Notes: a model not told the origin generated them from the letters alone. A stretch of DNA of 45,006 nucleotides from Desulfovibrionaceae bacterium (GCA_015709205.1 JACCQO010000026.1:1-45006), one strand, 5' to 3'. Counted from the stretch's first letter, positions 15,784-25,680 are shown. Program-made: numbers and translations.

Positions 15784-18198
15784 ATGGCGTCCAAAACCCT
15801 GCACAACTCAGTGCTCCTGCCGCTGCTCGCGGCGGCCGTGTTCGGCGCGGTCCTGCTCCTGCACCACGCCCAGTTCTTCAACTTCCTGCTCTTCCACACC
15901 TTGGTGGAGCTGGCGGCCATCGCCGTGGGCGCGGCCATCTTTCTGGTCTTCTGGAACGCCCGCCAACTGGTGGACAACCCGCTGTTCATCGTGGTCGGCG
16001 TCTCCTTCCTGGGCGTGAACCTCCTCGACCTGCTGCACGTGCTCGCCTACAAGGGCATGCACGTCTTTGCCGTGGACAGCGCCAATCCGCCCACCCAGTA
16101 CTGGATGGCCGCGCGCTTCCTGCAGAGCGGCGCGCTGCTGGCCGCGCTGCTGCTCTCCGGCCGCCGCGTGGCGCCCGCCACGGCCATGGCCGCGGTCCTG
16201 GGGACCACGGCGCTGCTCGTCTTCGCCATCGTCACGGGCCTGTTCCCGGACTGCTACGTGGCGGGCAGCGGACTGACGGCCTTCAAGATCGGCGGCGAAT
16301 ACGCGGTCATCGCCGCGTTCCTGGCGTGCCTGGCGCTGCTGCCCCGCTTCCGGCCCGCCCCGGCCCCGGCCGTGCGCAACAACCTCATGGCCGCGATCCT
16401 CTTCCTGGCCGCGCAGGAGGCGCTGTTCACCATCTACGTGGGGGTCTACGACCTCTCCAACATCCTGGGCCACGCAGCCAAGCTGGCCGCCACCTACGCC
16501 CTGTACCGCGCCTTCGTGGTCAGTTGCCTGCAGAACCCCACGGCCAACCTCTTCACCCGCCTGAACCGGGCCCGCGAGGCCTACGAGCAGATGTTCCGGA
16601 ACGCGCCCCTGCCCTACCTCGCCCTGGGCGAGGACGGCCGGGTGCTCCATGTGAACGACGAGTGGCTGGAGAAGACGGGCCATGCGCGCGAAAAGGTGCT
16701 CGGCGCGTGGTTCGGCGACTTCCTGCACCCCGACGACCTGGGCGGCCTGCGGTCCGGCGCGCCCCTGCCGCGCGACGCAGCGTCCCTCGACGGCCGCGAG
16801 TTCCGCCTGCTCCGCGCAGACGGGAGCTGGCTGCAGGCGCTCTTCAGCGCCCGCACGCAACGCGACGACCGCGGGGGCTTCGTGCGTGCGCACTGCATCT
16901 TCCAGGACGTGACCGCGCAGCGCGAAGTCGAGCGCGAACTGGTGGCGGCCAAGGAGCAGGCCGAAAGCGCCAGCCGGGCCAAGAGCGAGTTCCTGGCGAA
17001 CATGAGCCACGAACTGCGCACGCCCATCAACGGCGTGCTGGGCATGCTCCAGCTCCTGCAGGGCACGGACCTGGCCGGGGAGCAGCGCACCTTCGTGGAC
17101 CGGGCCCGCCAGTCGGCCCGGACCCTGACCCAGCTCATCAACGACCTCCTGGACCTCTCCCTGGTGGAGGCCGGGCGGCTGAACCTCTTCGAGGACACCT
17201 TCCGCCCGCGCGAACTCCTGGACTCGGTCCGCGAGACTTTTCAGTTCACGGTGCGCGACAAGGGCGTGGTCCTGGACGCGCACGTGCACGAAACCGTGCC
17301 CGAGCGGCTCCAGGGCGACGCGGCCCGGCTGCGCCAAGTGCTCTTCAACCTCGTGGGCAACGCGCTCAAGTTCACGGAGCACGGCGGGGTGCGCGTCGAG
17401 GTCTATCCCTTGCCCGCCCTGGTCCCGGACCGGCCGCGCCTGCTCTTCACGGTGGCGGACACGGGCATCGGCATCCCCGACGACAGGCTTGACGACGTGT
17501 TCGAGCCCTTCGTGCAGGTGGACGGCTCCTACCAGCGCCGCTTCAAGGGCGCGGGGCTGGGGCTGCAGATCGTCAAGCGCCTGGTCACGCTCATGGGCGG
17601 CAGCGTGGCCGTGGACAGCGACCTGGGCAGGGGCACGACCATGTACTTCTGCGCCACGTTCGCCGCGGCCGAGGATCAGGAGCCCGTGATGGAGAAGGAG
17701 GCGGAAGACGCGGGCCGGGCGGCCGCCCGCGCCCAGGAGTCGCCCGTCGCGCCAGAAACGCCCAGCCTGCGCGTGCTCCTGGCCGAGGACGACCCGGTCA
17801 ACCGGCTGGCCGCCTCCAAGATGCTGGAACGGATGGGCCATGCGGTCGTGGACGTGGAGGACGGCCTACAGGCCGTCCAACGGCTGGGCGTGGAGGACTT
17901 CGACCTTGTGCTCATGGACGTGCAGATGCCCGTGCTGGACGGCCTGGCGGCCACGCGGCGGCTGCGCGAGGACCCGGCCTGCGCGCGCAACGCCCGCGCG
18001 CCCGTGGTCGCGCTCACGGCCTACGCCATGGCCGGGGACCGCGAGCGGTTCCTGGCCGCGGGCATGGACCACTACCTGGCCAAGCCCCTGGCCATGGAAC
18101 AACTGCGGGAAATGGTGGAACGCGTTGCCACCCCGGCGCGGGACGCGGCAACGGGGACCGGAACGGAAACGGTGGGGACCGGCGCGGCCCCGGGCTAG
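15784..18198 (+). CDS. Hybrid sensor histidine kinase: MASE3-PAS-HisKA-HATPase-REC
   Basis: 804 residues. The first 250 or so residues contain about seven hydrophobic segments with [25 protein letters not shown] and [10 protein letters not shown], the hallmarks of the MASE3 membrane sensor domain. A PAS domain follows (about 275-390). The kinase core has NMSHELRTP with phospho-acceptor His409, then N, G1 and G2 boxes ([32 protein letters not shown]). A receiver domain comes last with phospho-acceptor Asp712 in [12 protein letters not shown] and a late KPL lysine. The ATG at 15784 has an AAGGTCAGG site and is where family similarity starts. No response regulator or HPt gene is adjacent, so output would go through the REC domain to an unlinked HPt or by interaction. 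The stop overlaps the convergent epimerase stop by 3 bases. Confidence 0.93.
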   Translation: MASKTLHNSVLLPLLAAAVFGAVLLLHHAQFFNFLLFHTLVELAAIAVGAAIFLVFWNARQLVDNPLFIVVGVSFLGVNLLDLLHVLAYKGMHVFAVDSANPPTQYWMAARFLQSGALLAALLLSGRRVAPATAMAAVLGTTALLVFAIVTGLFPDCYVAGSGLTAFKIGGEYAVIAAFLACLALLPRFRPAPAPAVRNNLMAAILFLAAQEALFTIYVGVYDLSNILGHAAKLAATYALYRAFVVSCLQNPTANLFTRLNRAREAYEQMFRNAPLPYLALGEDGRVLHVNDEWLEKTGHAREKVLGAWFGDFLHPDDLGGLRSGAPLPRDAASLDGREFRLLRADGSWLQALFSARTQRDDRGGFVRAHCIFQDVTAQREVERELVAAKEQAESASRAKSEFLANMSHELRTPINGVLGMLQLLQGTDLAGEQRTFVDRARQSARTLTQLINDLLDLSLVEAGRLNLFEDTFRPRELLDSVRETFQFTVRDKGVVLDAHVHETVPERLQGDAARLRQVLFNLVGNALKFTEHGGVRVEVYPLPALVPDRPRLLFTVADTGIGIPDDRLDDVFEPFVQVDGSYQRRFKGAGLGLQIVKRLVTLMGGSVAVDSDLGRGTTMYFCATFAAAEDQEPVMEKEAEDAGRAAARAQESPVAPETPSLRVLLAEDDPVNRLAASKMLERMGHAVVDVEDGLQAVQRLGVEDFDLVLMDVQMPVLDGLAATRRLREDPACARNARAPVVALTAYAMAGDRERFLAAGMDHYLAKPLAMEQLREMVERVATPARDAATGTGTETVGTGAAPG

Positions 18199-19175
18199 GC
18201 CCGGGCCGCGCGAACCTGGTCCGCGATCCAGGCGTAGGTGGCGGCCAGCCCCTCGGCCAGGGGCCGGGTCGGCCGCCAGCCGAGCTTCTCGAAGACCAGC
18301 CGGTTGTCCGAGTTGCGCCCGCGCACGCCCAGGGGGCCGTCCACGTGGCGCAGGGCAAGCGGCTTGCCCGCGGCGGCCATGATGATCCCGGCCAGCTGGT
18401 CGATGCTGACCATCTCGTCCGAACCAATGTTCACCGGGCCGGAAAAATCCGAACGCATCAGCCGGATGGAGCCTTCCAGGCACTCGTCGATGTACAGGAA
18501 CGAGCGCGTCTGCAGCCCGTCGCCCCAGATCTCGATCTCCCCGCCGTCCTCGGCCTCGGCCACCTTGCGGCACAGCGCGGCCGGGGACTTTTCGCGCCCG
18601 TCGTTCCAAGAGCCCTCGGGCCCGAAGATGTTGTGGTAGCGCGCGATGCGGACCTGCAGGCCCGTGTTCCGGGCGTAGGCCAGGTAGAGGCGCTCGCTGA
18701 AGAGCTTTTCCCAGCCGTAGTCGCTGTCCGGGCTGGCCGGGTAGGCCGTACCCTCGGCGCAGTCCGGGGTGTCCGGGTCCATCTGGTTGCGCAGGGGATA
18801 GATGCAGGCCGAGGAGGAGTAGAAGATGCGCCCGACCTTGGCCGCGGCGGCCGCGTCCACGGCGTTGAGGTTGATGGTCGCGGAGTTGTGCATGATCGCG
18901 GCGTCGTGCTCGCCCACGAAGACGTAGCCCGCGCCGCCCATGTCCGCGGCGAGCTGGTAGACCTCGTCGAAGGGCGCGCCCTGGGGCGCGGCCATGACCT
19001 CGCGGCAGAGCACGGGATCGCGCAGGTCGCCGACCACGAAGTCGTCGGCCGCGGTGGGCGCGAAGGGCGGGTGCTTCAGGTCCACGCCGCGGACCCAGAA
19101 GCCCTCGGCCTTGAGCCTGCGCACCAGGTGCGCGCCGATGAATCCCCCCGCTCCCAGGACCAGTGCCTTGTGCAT
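18195..19175 (-). CDS. NAD-dependent epimerase, GDP-mannose 3,5-epimerase-like
   Basis: 326 residues of the extended short-chain dehydrogenase family. GAGGFIG at residues 8-14 binds NAD; catalytic Tyr153 and Lys157 are in [13 protein letters not shown] at about 120-127 holds the catalytic Ser. [10 protein letters not shown], the [18 protein letters not shown] stretch, [16 protein letters not shown] and GVRGRNSDN are conserved in GDP-mannose 3,5-epimerases, so this is closer to GME than to GalE or RmlB. Bacterial members serve surface polysaccharides and some may act on other NDP-sugars. GAGGTGA lies just before the ATG. It is the downstream member of a minus-strand run with the aminotransferase and fused dehydrogenase genes, but a strong hairpin at 19317-19349 lies between. 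Confidence 0.88.
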   Translation of the reverse strand: MHKALVLGAGGFIGAHLVRRLKAEGFWVRGVDLKHPPFAPTAADDFVVGDLRDPVLCREVMAAPQGAPFDEVYQLAADMGGAGYVFVGEHDAAIMHNSATINLNAVDAAAAAKVGRIFYSSSACIYPLRNQMDPDTPDCAEGTAYPASPDSDYGWEKLFSERLYLAYARNTGLQVRIARYHNIFGPEGSWNDGREKSPAALCRKVAEAEDGGEIEIWGDGLQTRSFLYIDECLEGSIRLMRSDFSGPVNIGSDEMVSIDQLAGIIMAAAGKPLALRHVDGPLGVRGRNSDNRLVFEKLGWRPTRPLAEGLAATYAWIADQVRAARA

Positions 19176-19316
19176 GTCTCACCTCTTGGTTTGCGGCCGC
19201 CCCCGCGGCGCGGCCCGTCAGGGACGCAGCCGGTCAGGGACGCGGCGACATTTGCCGCGCGGCCCGGGCGCAGCAGGATTCGTGCCTGTCCGGCGGCATC
19301 CGGCCGCCGCACGCGC

Positions 19317-19349
19317 GGACGCCGGGCGGGCAGGCCCCGCCCGGCGTCC
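19317..19349. repeat. Strong intergenic hairpin between aminotransferase and epimerase genes
   Basis: A perfect 14-bp stem (19317-19330 with 19336-19349) with a 5-base loop, all GC-rich. No T run follows on either strand, so it is more likely an mRNA-stability or attenuating structure than a normal intrinsic terminator. Confidence 0.6.
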
Positions 19350-19417
19350 CCCGGCGCGCGATGTCAAGATTCGTCAAGCGGCGCGACGGCGCGCGCGCCG
19401 CCCCGGCCCGCCCCCGG

Positions 19418-20578
19418 CTAGGCCACGGCCTGGGCCACGGCCCGGCAGATCGTGCCGATCTGCGCCTCCTCCAGATAGGGATGCATGGGCACGTGCACGA
19501 TGCGCCGCGAGAGGTCCTCGCACACGGGCAGCGAGCCCGCCGCATAGCCCAGCGGGGCGTACGCGGTCTGCAGGTGCAGGGGCCGCGGGTAGTACACGGC
19601 CGTGGGCACGCCTTCCTGCTTCAGCGCGGCCTGCACGGCCTCGCGTCCGCCGGGCAGCAGCACGGAGAACTGCGCCCAGGCCGAGGCGCAGCCCTCGGGC
19701 ACGCGCTGCACGGCCACGCCCTCCACGTCGGCCAGCCCGGCCGCGTAGCGCTCGGCCACGGCCTGGCGCTGCGCGATCTCGGCCGGGAAGGCCGCGAACT
19801 TGGGCAGCAGGATGGCGGCCTGCAGGGTATCCAACCGGCCGTTCACGCCGGTGCGCACGTTGTCGTACTTTTCCGAGCCCTTGCCGTGCACGCGGATGGA
19901 GTCCAGCAGCTCGGCCAGGTCGGCGTCGTCCGTGAACAGGGCCCCGCCGTCGCCGTAGCAGCCCAGGGGCTTGGCCGGAAAGAAGGAGGTGCAGCCGATG
20001 CGCCCGAAGGAGCAGGTCCGCGCGCCCTTGTAGGTCGCGCCGAAGGACTGGGCCGCGTCCTCCACCACCCACAGCCCGTGCTCGGCGGCCACGGCGTCGA
20101 TGGCGTCGTAGTCGCAGGGCAGGCCGAAGATGTCCACCGGGATGATCCCGCGCGGGGTCAGCGCCTCGTACCCGGCGGGCAGCGGATGGGCGGCGGGGTC
20201 CTTGGCCTTGAGCGCGCCCACGGCGCGCGCCAGGGCCGCGGGGTCCAGGTTGAAGGTCTGCGGGTCCACGTCCACGAACACCGGCGTGGCCCCGAGCAGG
20301 GTCACGACCTCGGCCGTGGCGATGAAGGTGAAGGGCGAGGTGAAGACCGCATCGCCCGGGCCCACGCCCAGGGCCATGAGGGCCATGAGCAGGGCGTCGG
20401 TGCCGCTGCCGCAGCCCACGGCGTGCTTGGCGCCCACGAAGGCCGCCAGCTTCTCCTCCAGCTCGCCGACCTCCGGACCCATGATGTAGCGCCCGTGCGC
20501 CAGCACCGCGTCCATGCGCGCGCGGATGTCCTTCTCCAGCAGGCCGAACTGCTTCTTCAAGTCCACAAAGGGAATCAT
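19418..20578 (-). CDS. DegT/DnrJ/EryC1-family sugar aminotransferase (WbpE-like)
   Basis: 386 residues, a PLP-dependent sugar-nucleotide aminotransferase. Seen: IPFVDLKKQF at the start, GCGSGTDALLMALMAL near 56-71 (phosphate-binding), PVDIFGLPCDYDAI, VVEDAAQSFGATYKG (PLP Asp), and SFFPAKPLGCYGDGG with the Schiff-base Lys. The closest remembered type is WbpE/WlbC, which makes UDP-2-acetamido-3-amino-glucuronate. That assignment gains support from the fused dehydrogenase/acetyltransferase encoded 37 bases upstream, which would provide the 3-keto substrate and then acetylate the product. GGAGAAGG precedes the ATG. Confidence 0.88.
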   Translation of the reverse strand: MIPFVDLKKQFGLLEKDIRARMDAVLAHGRYIMGPEVGELEEKLAAFVGAKHAVGCGSGTDALLMALMALGVGPGDAVFTSPFTFIATAEVVTLLGATPVFVDVDPQTFNLDPAALARAVGALKAKDPAAHPLPAGYEALTPRGIIPVDIFGLPCDYDAIDAVAAEHGLWVVEDAAQSFGATYKGARTCSFGRIGCTSFFPAKPLGCYGDGGALFTDDADLAELLDSIRVHGKGSEKYDNVRTGVNGRLDTLQAAILLPKFAAFPAEIAQRQAVAERYAAGLADVEGVAVQRVPEGCASAWAQFSVLLPGGREAVQAALKQEGVPTAVYYPRPLHLQTAYAPLGYAAGSLPVCEDLSRRIVHVPMHPYLEEAQIGTICRAVAQAVA

Positions 20579-20615
20579 GGATGCCTTCTCCTGTACGGGC
20601 CGGGTCTTCCGGCCG

Positions 20616-22181
20616 TTAGCCCCTGCGCACCAGCCCGGTGCCGGATTCCTCGTAGGCCAGCCCGCAGCTCGGGCACAGCAGGGATTCTTCCAGGGTCACG
20701 CCGCATTCGCACATCCAGCCGATGCGCCGGGCCGGGTTGCCCGCGACCACGGTGTGGTCGGGCACGTCGTGGGTGACCACCGCGCCCGCGCCCACAAAGG
20801 CGTAGCGCCCGACGGTGTGGCCGCAGACGATGGTGCAGTTGGCCCCCAGCGAGGCGCCCTTGCGCACCAGGGTCGGCCGCGCCTCGTCCATGCGCCGCAC
20901 GGTGGCGCGCGGGTTGTGCACGTTGGTGAAGACCATGCTCGGCCCGCAGAACACGTCGTCCTCCAGGGTCACGCCCTTGTACACCGAGACGTTGTTCTGG
21001 ATCTTGCAGTTGTTGCCGACGGCCACGTCCGGGCCGATGACCACGTTCTGGCCGATGTTGCAGCCCGTGCCGATGCGCGAGCCCGAGAGCACGTGGGAAA
21101 AGTGCCAGATCTTGGTGCCCGCGCCGATCTGCACGCCCTCGTCCAGCACCGCGGTCTCGTGGGCGAAGACCCCGGCCGGGACCACGGCTCCGGCCGCGCG
21201 GGGCCTGCCGCCGTCCAGGCTGCGCTGGCTGCGGTTGAGCACGCCGAGCACGCGCACGCCCTCCTCGCCGTCCGTGAGCGGGGCGGCGCGGTCGGCCACG
21301 CGGTCGAGAAAATGTTGGCATTCGAGCTTGAGCGGCTCGTCCTGGACCACGTCCACGCGCTCGGCCGCGCCCTTGACGGGCACGGGCATGTTGTTCTCCC
21401 AGCGGATGGAGTGCGGGTAGATGAGCAGCTTGTCGGCCCAGGGCAGGGTGTCGTCGAACACGGCCATCTTCTTCTCGCCCACGACCACGAGCTTCTGTTC
21501 CTTGAAGGGATGCAGCCAGGAGACGAAGATGTGCGCGCCCATGCCCGAGGGGAACTTCAGATGCGTGGTGGTCACGTCGGCGATGCGGCTGTGCAGGAAG
21601 CAGCCGCCCGTGGCCTGGACCGAATCCGGCTCCTCGCCGGCCAGGGCCAGGATCATGGAGATGTCGTGCGGGGCGAAGGACCAGAGGATGTTCTCCTCGC
21701 GGCGGATCTTGCCCAGGTTCAGGCGGTGGGAATAGATGTAGTCGATGCGCCCCAGTTCGCCCTCGCGCACCAGTTCCTTGAGGCGCACGAAGACCGGGTG
21801 GTACTGCAGCAGGTGGCCGACCATGAGCACGCGGCCGTCCTTTTTGGCGATGCGCACCAGCTCCTCGCCCTGGGCCCGCTCCAGGGCCAGGGGTTTTTCC
21901 ACGAGCACGTCCTTGCCCGCGAGCAGGGCCTCGCGCGCCAGGGAGAAGTGCGCCTCGGCCGGGGCCGCGATGACCACGCCGTCCACGGCGTCGTCCGCGA
22001 GCACGTCGCCGAAGGCCGCGCAGGTGCGCACGCCCGGATAGTCGGTGCGGAACTTCTCCAGCGTGCTCTCGTCCCTGTCGCAGATCAGCTCCAGCGCCCC
22101 GAGGGCGTGGAAGTTGCGGACCAGATTCTTGCCCCAGTACCCGGCCCCGATCAGGGCCACGCGCGGTCGCTTGGCGTTCAT
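20616..22181 (-). CDS. Fused Gfo/Idh/MocA dehydrogenase and hexapeptide acetyltransferase (WbpB-WbpD-like)
   Basis: 521 residues. Residues 1 to about 325 are a Gfo/Idh/MocA oxidoreductase: [16 protein letters not shown] (Rossmann motif, 9-24) and [10 protein letters not shown] with the conserved EKP lysine. WbpB/WlbA members oxidise the 3-OH of UDP-GlcNAcA. Residues about 340-500 are a left-handed beta-helix acetyltransferase with [20 protein letters not shown] repeats and [13 protein letters not shown] carrying a candidate catalytic His, as in WbpD/WlbB. The tail has a CxC-x9-CxxC set (C491, C493, C503, C506), probably a small zinc knuckle. In Pseudomonas and Bordetella these activities are on separate proteins. 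The start at 22181 follows a GGAAGGAAC site; the in-frame ATG 14 codons up lacks one. The aminotransferase for the middle step is next in the operon. Confidence 0.9.
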   Translation of the reverse strand: MNAKRPRVALIGAGYWGKNLVRNFHALGALELICDRDESTLEKFRTDYPGVRTCAAFGDVLADDAVDGVVIAAPAEAHFSLAREALLAGKDVLVEKPLALERAQGEELVRIAKKDGRVLMVGHLLQYHPVFVRLKELVREGELGRIDYIYSHRLNLGKIRREENILWSFAPHDISMILALAGEEPDSVQATGGCFLHSRIADVTTTHLKFPSGMGAHIFVSWLHPFKEQKLVVVGEKKMAVFDDTLPWADKLLIYPHSIRWENNMPVPVKGAAERVDVVQDEPLKLECQHFLDRVADRAAPLTDGEEGVRVLGVLNRSQRSLDGGRPRAAGAVVPAGVFAHETAVLDEGVQIGAGTKIWHFSHVLSGSRIGTGCNIGQNVVIGPDVAVGNNCKIQNNVSVYKGVTLEDDVFCGPSMVFTNVHNPRATVRRMDEARPTLVRKGASLGANCTIVCGHTVGRYAFVGAGAVVTHDVPDHTVVAGNPARRIGWMCECGVTLEESLLCPSCGLAYEESGTGLVRRG

Positions 22182-22241
22182 GTTCCTTCCGTGGCGGTTG
22201 TTGGTGATGGTTTGTGGTGACATCGTGCGGGTTTGGTTTCG

Positions 22242-22270
22242 CGTCTACCGCAGGCAAAATCAAATGTCAC
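22242..22270 (-). promoter_or_regulatory. Candidate promoter of the sugar-nucleotide operon
   Basis: On the minus strand GTGACA (22270-22265) and TAGACG (22247-22242) are 17 bases apart, about 60 bases before the ATG at 22181. The -10 is weak. Prediction by eye. Confidence 0.3.
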
Positions 22271-22400
22271 GACGTTTGTCCGGGGCGCCTCCCCGCCCGC
22301 GCGGCCCGCTGCCGCGCGCCCCACTTGCGCGCTATCGGCCGCGCGCGCCGCGTCTTTACCCGTAGGCGGATTCTTTCAACGCCCGCTCCCGACGGCCCCG

Positions 22401-22428
22401 AAAAAACGCGCCGGGCCCGGGCGGCGCG
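22401..22428 (-). terminator. Intrinsic terminator of the pseudopilin gene
   Basis: On the minus strand a 7-bp GC stem (22428-22422 with 22413-22407), whose loop is also GC-rich, is followed by six T residues at 22406-22401. It starts directly after the stop codon at 22429. Confidence 0.8.
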
Positions 22429-23088
22429 TCAGGGGTCGAAACGCACGTAGAAATCGGTCTTGGAGCCGCGGCGCTGCGTCCAGCCCGCCCGGCCCGAGGC
22501 CGAACGGCCGTCGTCGATCTCGCGGTCCATGTACTTGGCGAACCAGACCGGGCAGTCCTCGACCACCAGGTAGTGTCCGCCCGAGGCGTGGCCCAGGAAG
22601 GGCCCGTCCATCCAGTAGAAGGCCACGGGAAAACCGAGCAGCAGGGGCGGATTCGTGGGCGCGAGCCTGGCCTCGTAGAGCTGTTCCAGGGCCGTGTCGC
22701 GCTCCGTGTGCCGGTCCACGCGGCCGTTGCCGTCGCCGCCCGGGCCCCGGGCCGTGGCCCGGGGGTCGTCGCCGGGCAGGCGGCCGGTGCGGTCCAGGTA
22801 GAGGCGCACCGCGCCCTTGAGCTCCTCCAGCCGCTGCGCGGCGTAGAACAGGCGCGCCTTGAGGAACAGCCCGCGGCCCTCCTCCAGGCCCAGGTCGTTC
22901 ATGGTCACCAGCCCCATGACCAGCATCAGGGCCAGGGCCACGATGGTCAGCCCGACCAGGGCCTCGATGTGGGAGATGCCGCGCCGCGCACGGGCCCAAA
23001 CGCCAGGGCGGACGCGGGAGCGGGCGCCGTCGCGGGGACGGACGCGGAGGGGGAGACGGGGGGAGGGCGACGGGATTCGGGTGCGCAT
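22429..23088 (-). CDS. Orphan type IV pilin-like / type II secretion pseudopilin
   Basis: 219 residues. A basic 36-residue leader ends in RARRG, then ISHIEALVGLTIVALALMLVMG begins. This is the class III prepilin signal: cleavage after Gly, Glu at mature position 5, then a 20-residue hydrophobic helix. The C-terminal domain (about 150 residues) has PPLLLGFPVAFYWMDGPF and other aromatic stretches that I do not recognise. No prepilin peptidase, ATPase or other pilin gene is nearby, so it must use machinery encoded elsewhere. The true start could be a few codons downstream of 23088. A terminator follows directly. Confidence 0.78.
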   Translation of the reverse strand: MRTRIPSPSPRLPLRVRPRDGARSRVRPGVWARARRGISHIEALVGLTIVALALMLVMGLVTMNDLGLEEGRGLFLKARLFYAAQRLEELKGAVRLYLDRTGRLPGDDPRATARGPGGDGNGRVDRHTERDTALEQLYEARLAPTNPPLLLGFPVAFYWMDGPFLGHASGGHYLVVEDCPVWFAKYMDREIDDGRSASGRAGWTQRRGSKTDFYVRFDP

Positions 23089-23203
23089 GGTCTGCGGACG
23101 GCCGGGGCCGCGACGGCGCGACCGGGTCCATGGTTTGCGGCACGATACCGGCTTTGCCCACGCCGCGCCAGCCCAAAACCGTCCGGCGGGCGAGGGCGAC
23201 GGG

Positions 23204-24112
23204 CTACGCCTCCACGCGCATGCGCGCAGCCTCGTCCGCCGGGCTGTTGCCGAAGAAGCGCTTGAACTCGCGGCTGAACTGCGACGGGCTCAGATAGCCC
23301 ACGCGGTAGGCGGCCGTGCTGGCGTTGAGCCCCTCCTGGACCATGAGCGTGCGCGCGCGGTGCAGCCGGATGCTCTTGACGTACTGCAGGGGCGAGGTGG
23401 AGGTCACGGCCTTGAACTTGTGGTGGAAGGTGGAGACGGACATGTTCGCCTCGCGCGCCAGGGATTCCACGTCGATGTCCTGCTGGTAGGTCTCGTGGAG
23501 GTTGCGCAGCACCCGGGCGATCTGGCTGAAATGCCCGTTGCGGGCCACCAGGGCGCGCAGGGCTCCGCCCTGCTCGCCGCAGAGCACGCGGTAGGTGATC
23601 TCGCGCAGCAGTTGCGGGCCGAGCACGCGGCTGTCCATGGGCGAACGCAGGCATTCCAGCAGGCGCACGGCGCAATCGGTCAGCCCCGGGGTCATGGCCG
23701 TGGCGTAGAGCCCGCGCACCGTGCCCTCCACGGGCCGGTCGTCCTCCATCTCCATGAGCAGTTCGGCGACCACGGCGGGATCCACCTTGACGCCGAAGGC
23801 CAGGAGCGGCTCCTCGGGCGTGGCCTCGGTGGCGCACTCCACGGGCAGGGGCACCGAGAGCACCAGATAGTTGTAGGCGTCGTAGGTGATGACCTGGCCG
23901 CCCAGGTGCACGTGCTTGCGGCCCTGGGCCACGAAGATGATGCTCGGTTCGTAGACGATGGGCCGACGCGGCGTGGGCGCGCTGGAGCGCGAAAAACGCA
24001 CCTGGGGCAGGGACGCGGGCGTCACGCCCTCGTTCGCGGCCAGTTCGTTCAGCAGTTCCGCCAGCCGCCGCCGGCCGCAGCGGCCGCCCGTGATCGCGGT
24101 CGTCTCTTGCAT
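23204..24112 (-). CDS. AraC-family transcriptional regulator (YqhC-like, N-terminal AraC_N domain)
   Basis: 302 residues. The N-terminal domain has IIFVAQGRKHVHLGGQVITYDAYNYLVLSVPLPVE near 56-90, a cupin-like ligand domain of the AraC_N type seen in YqhC and relatives. The C-terminal 100 residues contain two helix-turn-helices: DVESLAREANMSVSTFHHKFKA and STAAYRVGYLSPSQFSREFKRFFG, the second being the AraC signature. The start at 24112 is preferred because GGGAG lies 9 bases upstream; the ATG at 24142 lacks a site. It is divergent from an aldo/keto reductase, the same arrangement as yqhC-yqhD (aldehyde response), so it probably activates that gene. Confidence 0.9.
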   Translation of the reverse strand: MQETTAITGGRCGRRRLAELLNELAANEGVTPASLPQVRFSRSSAPTPRRPIVYEPSIIFVAQGRKHVHLGGQVITYDAYNYLVLSVPLPVECATEATPEEPLLAFGVKVDPAVVAELLMEMEDDRPVEGTVRGLYATAMTPGLTDCAVRLLECLRSPMDSRVLGPQLLREITYRVLCGEQGGALRALVARNGHFSQIARVLRNLHETYQQDIDVESLAREANMSVSTFHHKFKAVTSTSPLQYVKSIRLHRARTLMVQEGLNASTAAYRVGYLSPSQFSREFKRFFGNSPADEAARMRVEA

Positions 24113-24237
24113 GGTCGTCGCTCCCGTATTGCCTTTTGGCATTTTCCGGAAAAAGGATGTAGCAAGGTTTCGTCACAAAAGTCTTCCGTTTTTCCGCCAT
24201 TCGACAGAATCGGGCAACCCTTCCGCAGGAATGGGTA

Positions 24238-24265
24238 TTGAGCTTCCGGGCCCAGGCCCTATGCT
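24238..24265 (+). promoter_or_regulatory. Candidate sigma-70 promoter for the aldo/keto reductase gene
   Basis: TTGAGC at 24238-24243 and TATGCT at 24260-24265 are separated by 16 bases and lie about 110 bases before the ATG. The divergent AraC gene begins at 24112, so the regulator could bind between. Confidence 0.45.
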
Positions 24266-24375
24266 CTTGCGCAGGCGTTCGCCCGGCCCGCGCGCGATGC
24301 GGCGGGCCTGGAGAACATTCCCCGGAAATCGAGGGCGGGGCTCCGCGCGCCCGCCTAAGCCCAAGGAGAGACCTC

Positions 24376-25581
24376 ATGCTCTACAGAAAGATGCCCAAGA
24401 CCGGCGACGTCCTGTCCATCCTCGGATTCGGCTGCATGCGGCTGCCCATGCAGGGCGGCGCCATCGACGAGCCCCGCGCCGTGGCCCAGATCCGCTCGGC
24501 CATCGACCGCGGCGTGAACTACGTGGACACGGCCTGGCCCTACCACGGCGGGGAGAGCGAACCGCTCCTGGGCAAGGCCCTGCGGGACGGCTACCGCGAC
24601 GAGGTCCGCCTGGCCACCAAGCTGCCTTCCTGGCTGATCAAGAGCCGCGAGGACATGGACCGCTACCTGGCCGAGCAGTTGCGGCGGCTGGGCACGGACC
24701 GCATCGACTACTACCTGGTGCACGCGCTCAACGGGCCGATCTGGGACAAGCTCGCGGGCCTCGGCGTGATGGAATTCCTGGACCAGGCCCGACGGGACGG
24801 GCGCATCGGCAACGCCGGGTTCTCCTTCCACGGCCTGCTGCCGGACTTCAAACGCATCATCGACGCCTACCCCTGGGTCTTCTGCCAGATCCAGTACAAC
24901 TACCTGGACCGCGAGCACCAGGCCGGGCTCGAGGGCTTGCGCTACGCGGCGGCCCGGAACATCGGCGTGATCATCATGGAGCCCCTGCGCGGCGGCAGCC
25001 TGGCCATGCCCACCCCGCCGCCCGCCGTGGCCGCCATCTGGAACGAGGCCCCGACCAGACGCAGCCCGGCCGAATGGGGGCTGCGCTGGCTCTGGAACCA
25101 CCCCGAGGTCACGGTGGTGCTCTCGGGCATGAACGACGAAGCCCAGGTGGCGGAGAACCTCTCCATCGCGGACAGCGGCCAGTCGAACTCGCTGAGCGCC
25201 GAGGAGCTGGCCCTGGTGGACCGGGCCGATCGCACGTACAAGAAGCTGATGCAGGTCGGGTGCACGGGCTGCGGCTACTGCATGCCCTGCCCCTCCGGGG
25301 TGATGATCCCCTCCTGCTTCGAGGAGTTCAACAAGATGCACCTCTTCGGCAACCCCGAGGAGGCCAAGTTCTATTACGCCATGCGCCTTTCCGGCGACCT
25401 GGCCGACGGGGCCGCGGGCTACGCCTCGCAGTGCGTGGAGTGCGGCGAGTGCATGGCCAAGTGTCCGCAGCAGCTGCGCATCCCCGAATTCCTGGCCCGC
25501 GTGGCCGAGGAGATGGAGGACGCGCACATGGCCGAACGGTTGGCCACGGCCAGAAAGCTGTTCCGCAAGGGGCTGGACTAG
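24376..25581 (+). CDS. Aldo/keto reductase with C-terminal two-cluster ferredoxin domain
   Basis: 401 residues. Residues 1 to about 285 are an AKR barrel: GFGCMRLP near 17-24, DTAWPYHGGESE near 53-64 (catalytic Asp and Tyr), TKLPSW (Lys) and YLVHALNG (His), so the tetrad is intact. The C-terminal part has two cysteine sets, C296/C299/C302/C305 and C353/C356/C359/C363, the second followed by Pro, which should hold one or two 4Fe-4S clusters. This domain order is common in anaerobes, where reductant may come from ferredoxin-like transfer rather than NADPH. The natural substrate is unknown. AAGGAG lies 8 bases before the ATG. The divergent AraC gene and the following MFS gene suggest a stress or efflux response unit. 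Confidence 0.92.
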   Translation: MLYRKMPKTGDVLSILGFGCMRLPMQGGAIDEPRAVAQIRSAIDRGVNYVDTAWPYHGGESEPLLGKALRDGYRDEVRLATKLPSWLIKSREDMDRYLAEQLRRLGTDRIDYYLVHALNGPIWDKLAGLGVMEFLDQARRDGRIGNAGFSFHGLLPDFKRIIDAYPWVFCQIQYNYLDREHQAGLEGLRYAAARNIGVIIMEPLRGGSLAMPTPPPAVAAIWNEAPTRRSPAEWGLRWLWNHPEVTVVLSGMNDEAQVAENLSIADSGQSNSLSAEELALVDRADRTYKKLMQVGCTGCGYCMPCPSGVMIPSCFEEFNKMHLFGNPEEAKFYYAMRLSGDLADGAAGYASQCVECGECMAKCPQQLRIPEFLARVAEEMEDAHMAERLATARKLFRKGLD

Positions 25582-25680
25582 CCCCGGACGACCGGGCGAG
25601 CGACGCCGTCCGCGCCGCCCGCCCGGCCCGAAAACCTCAACCGACGCTCCCTCGCCGCATCCCCATCAGGACACGCGCCC

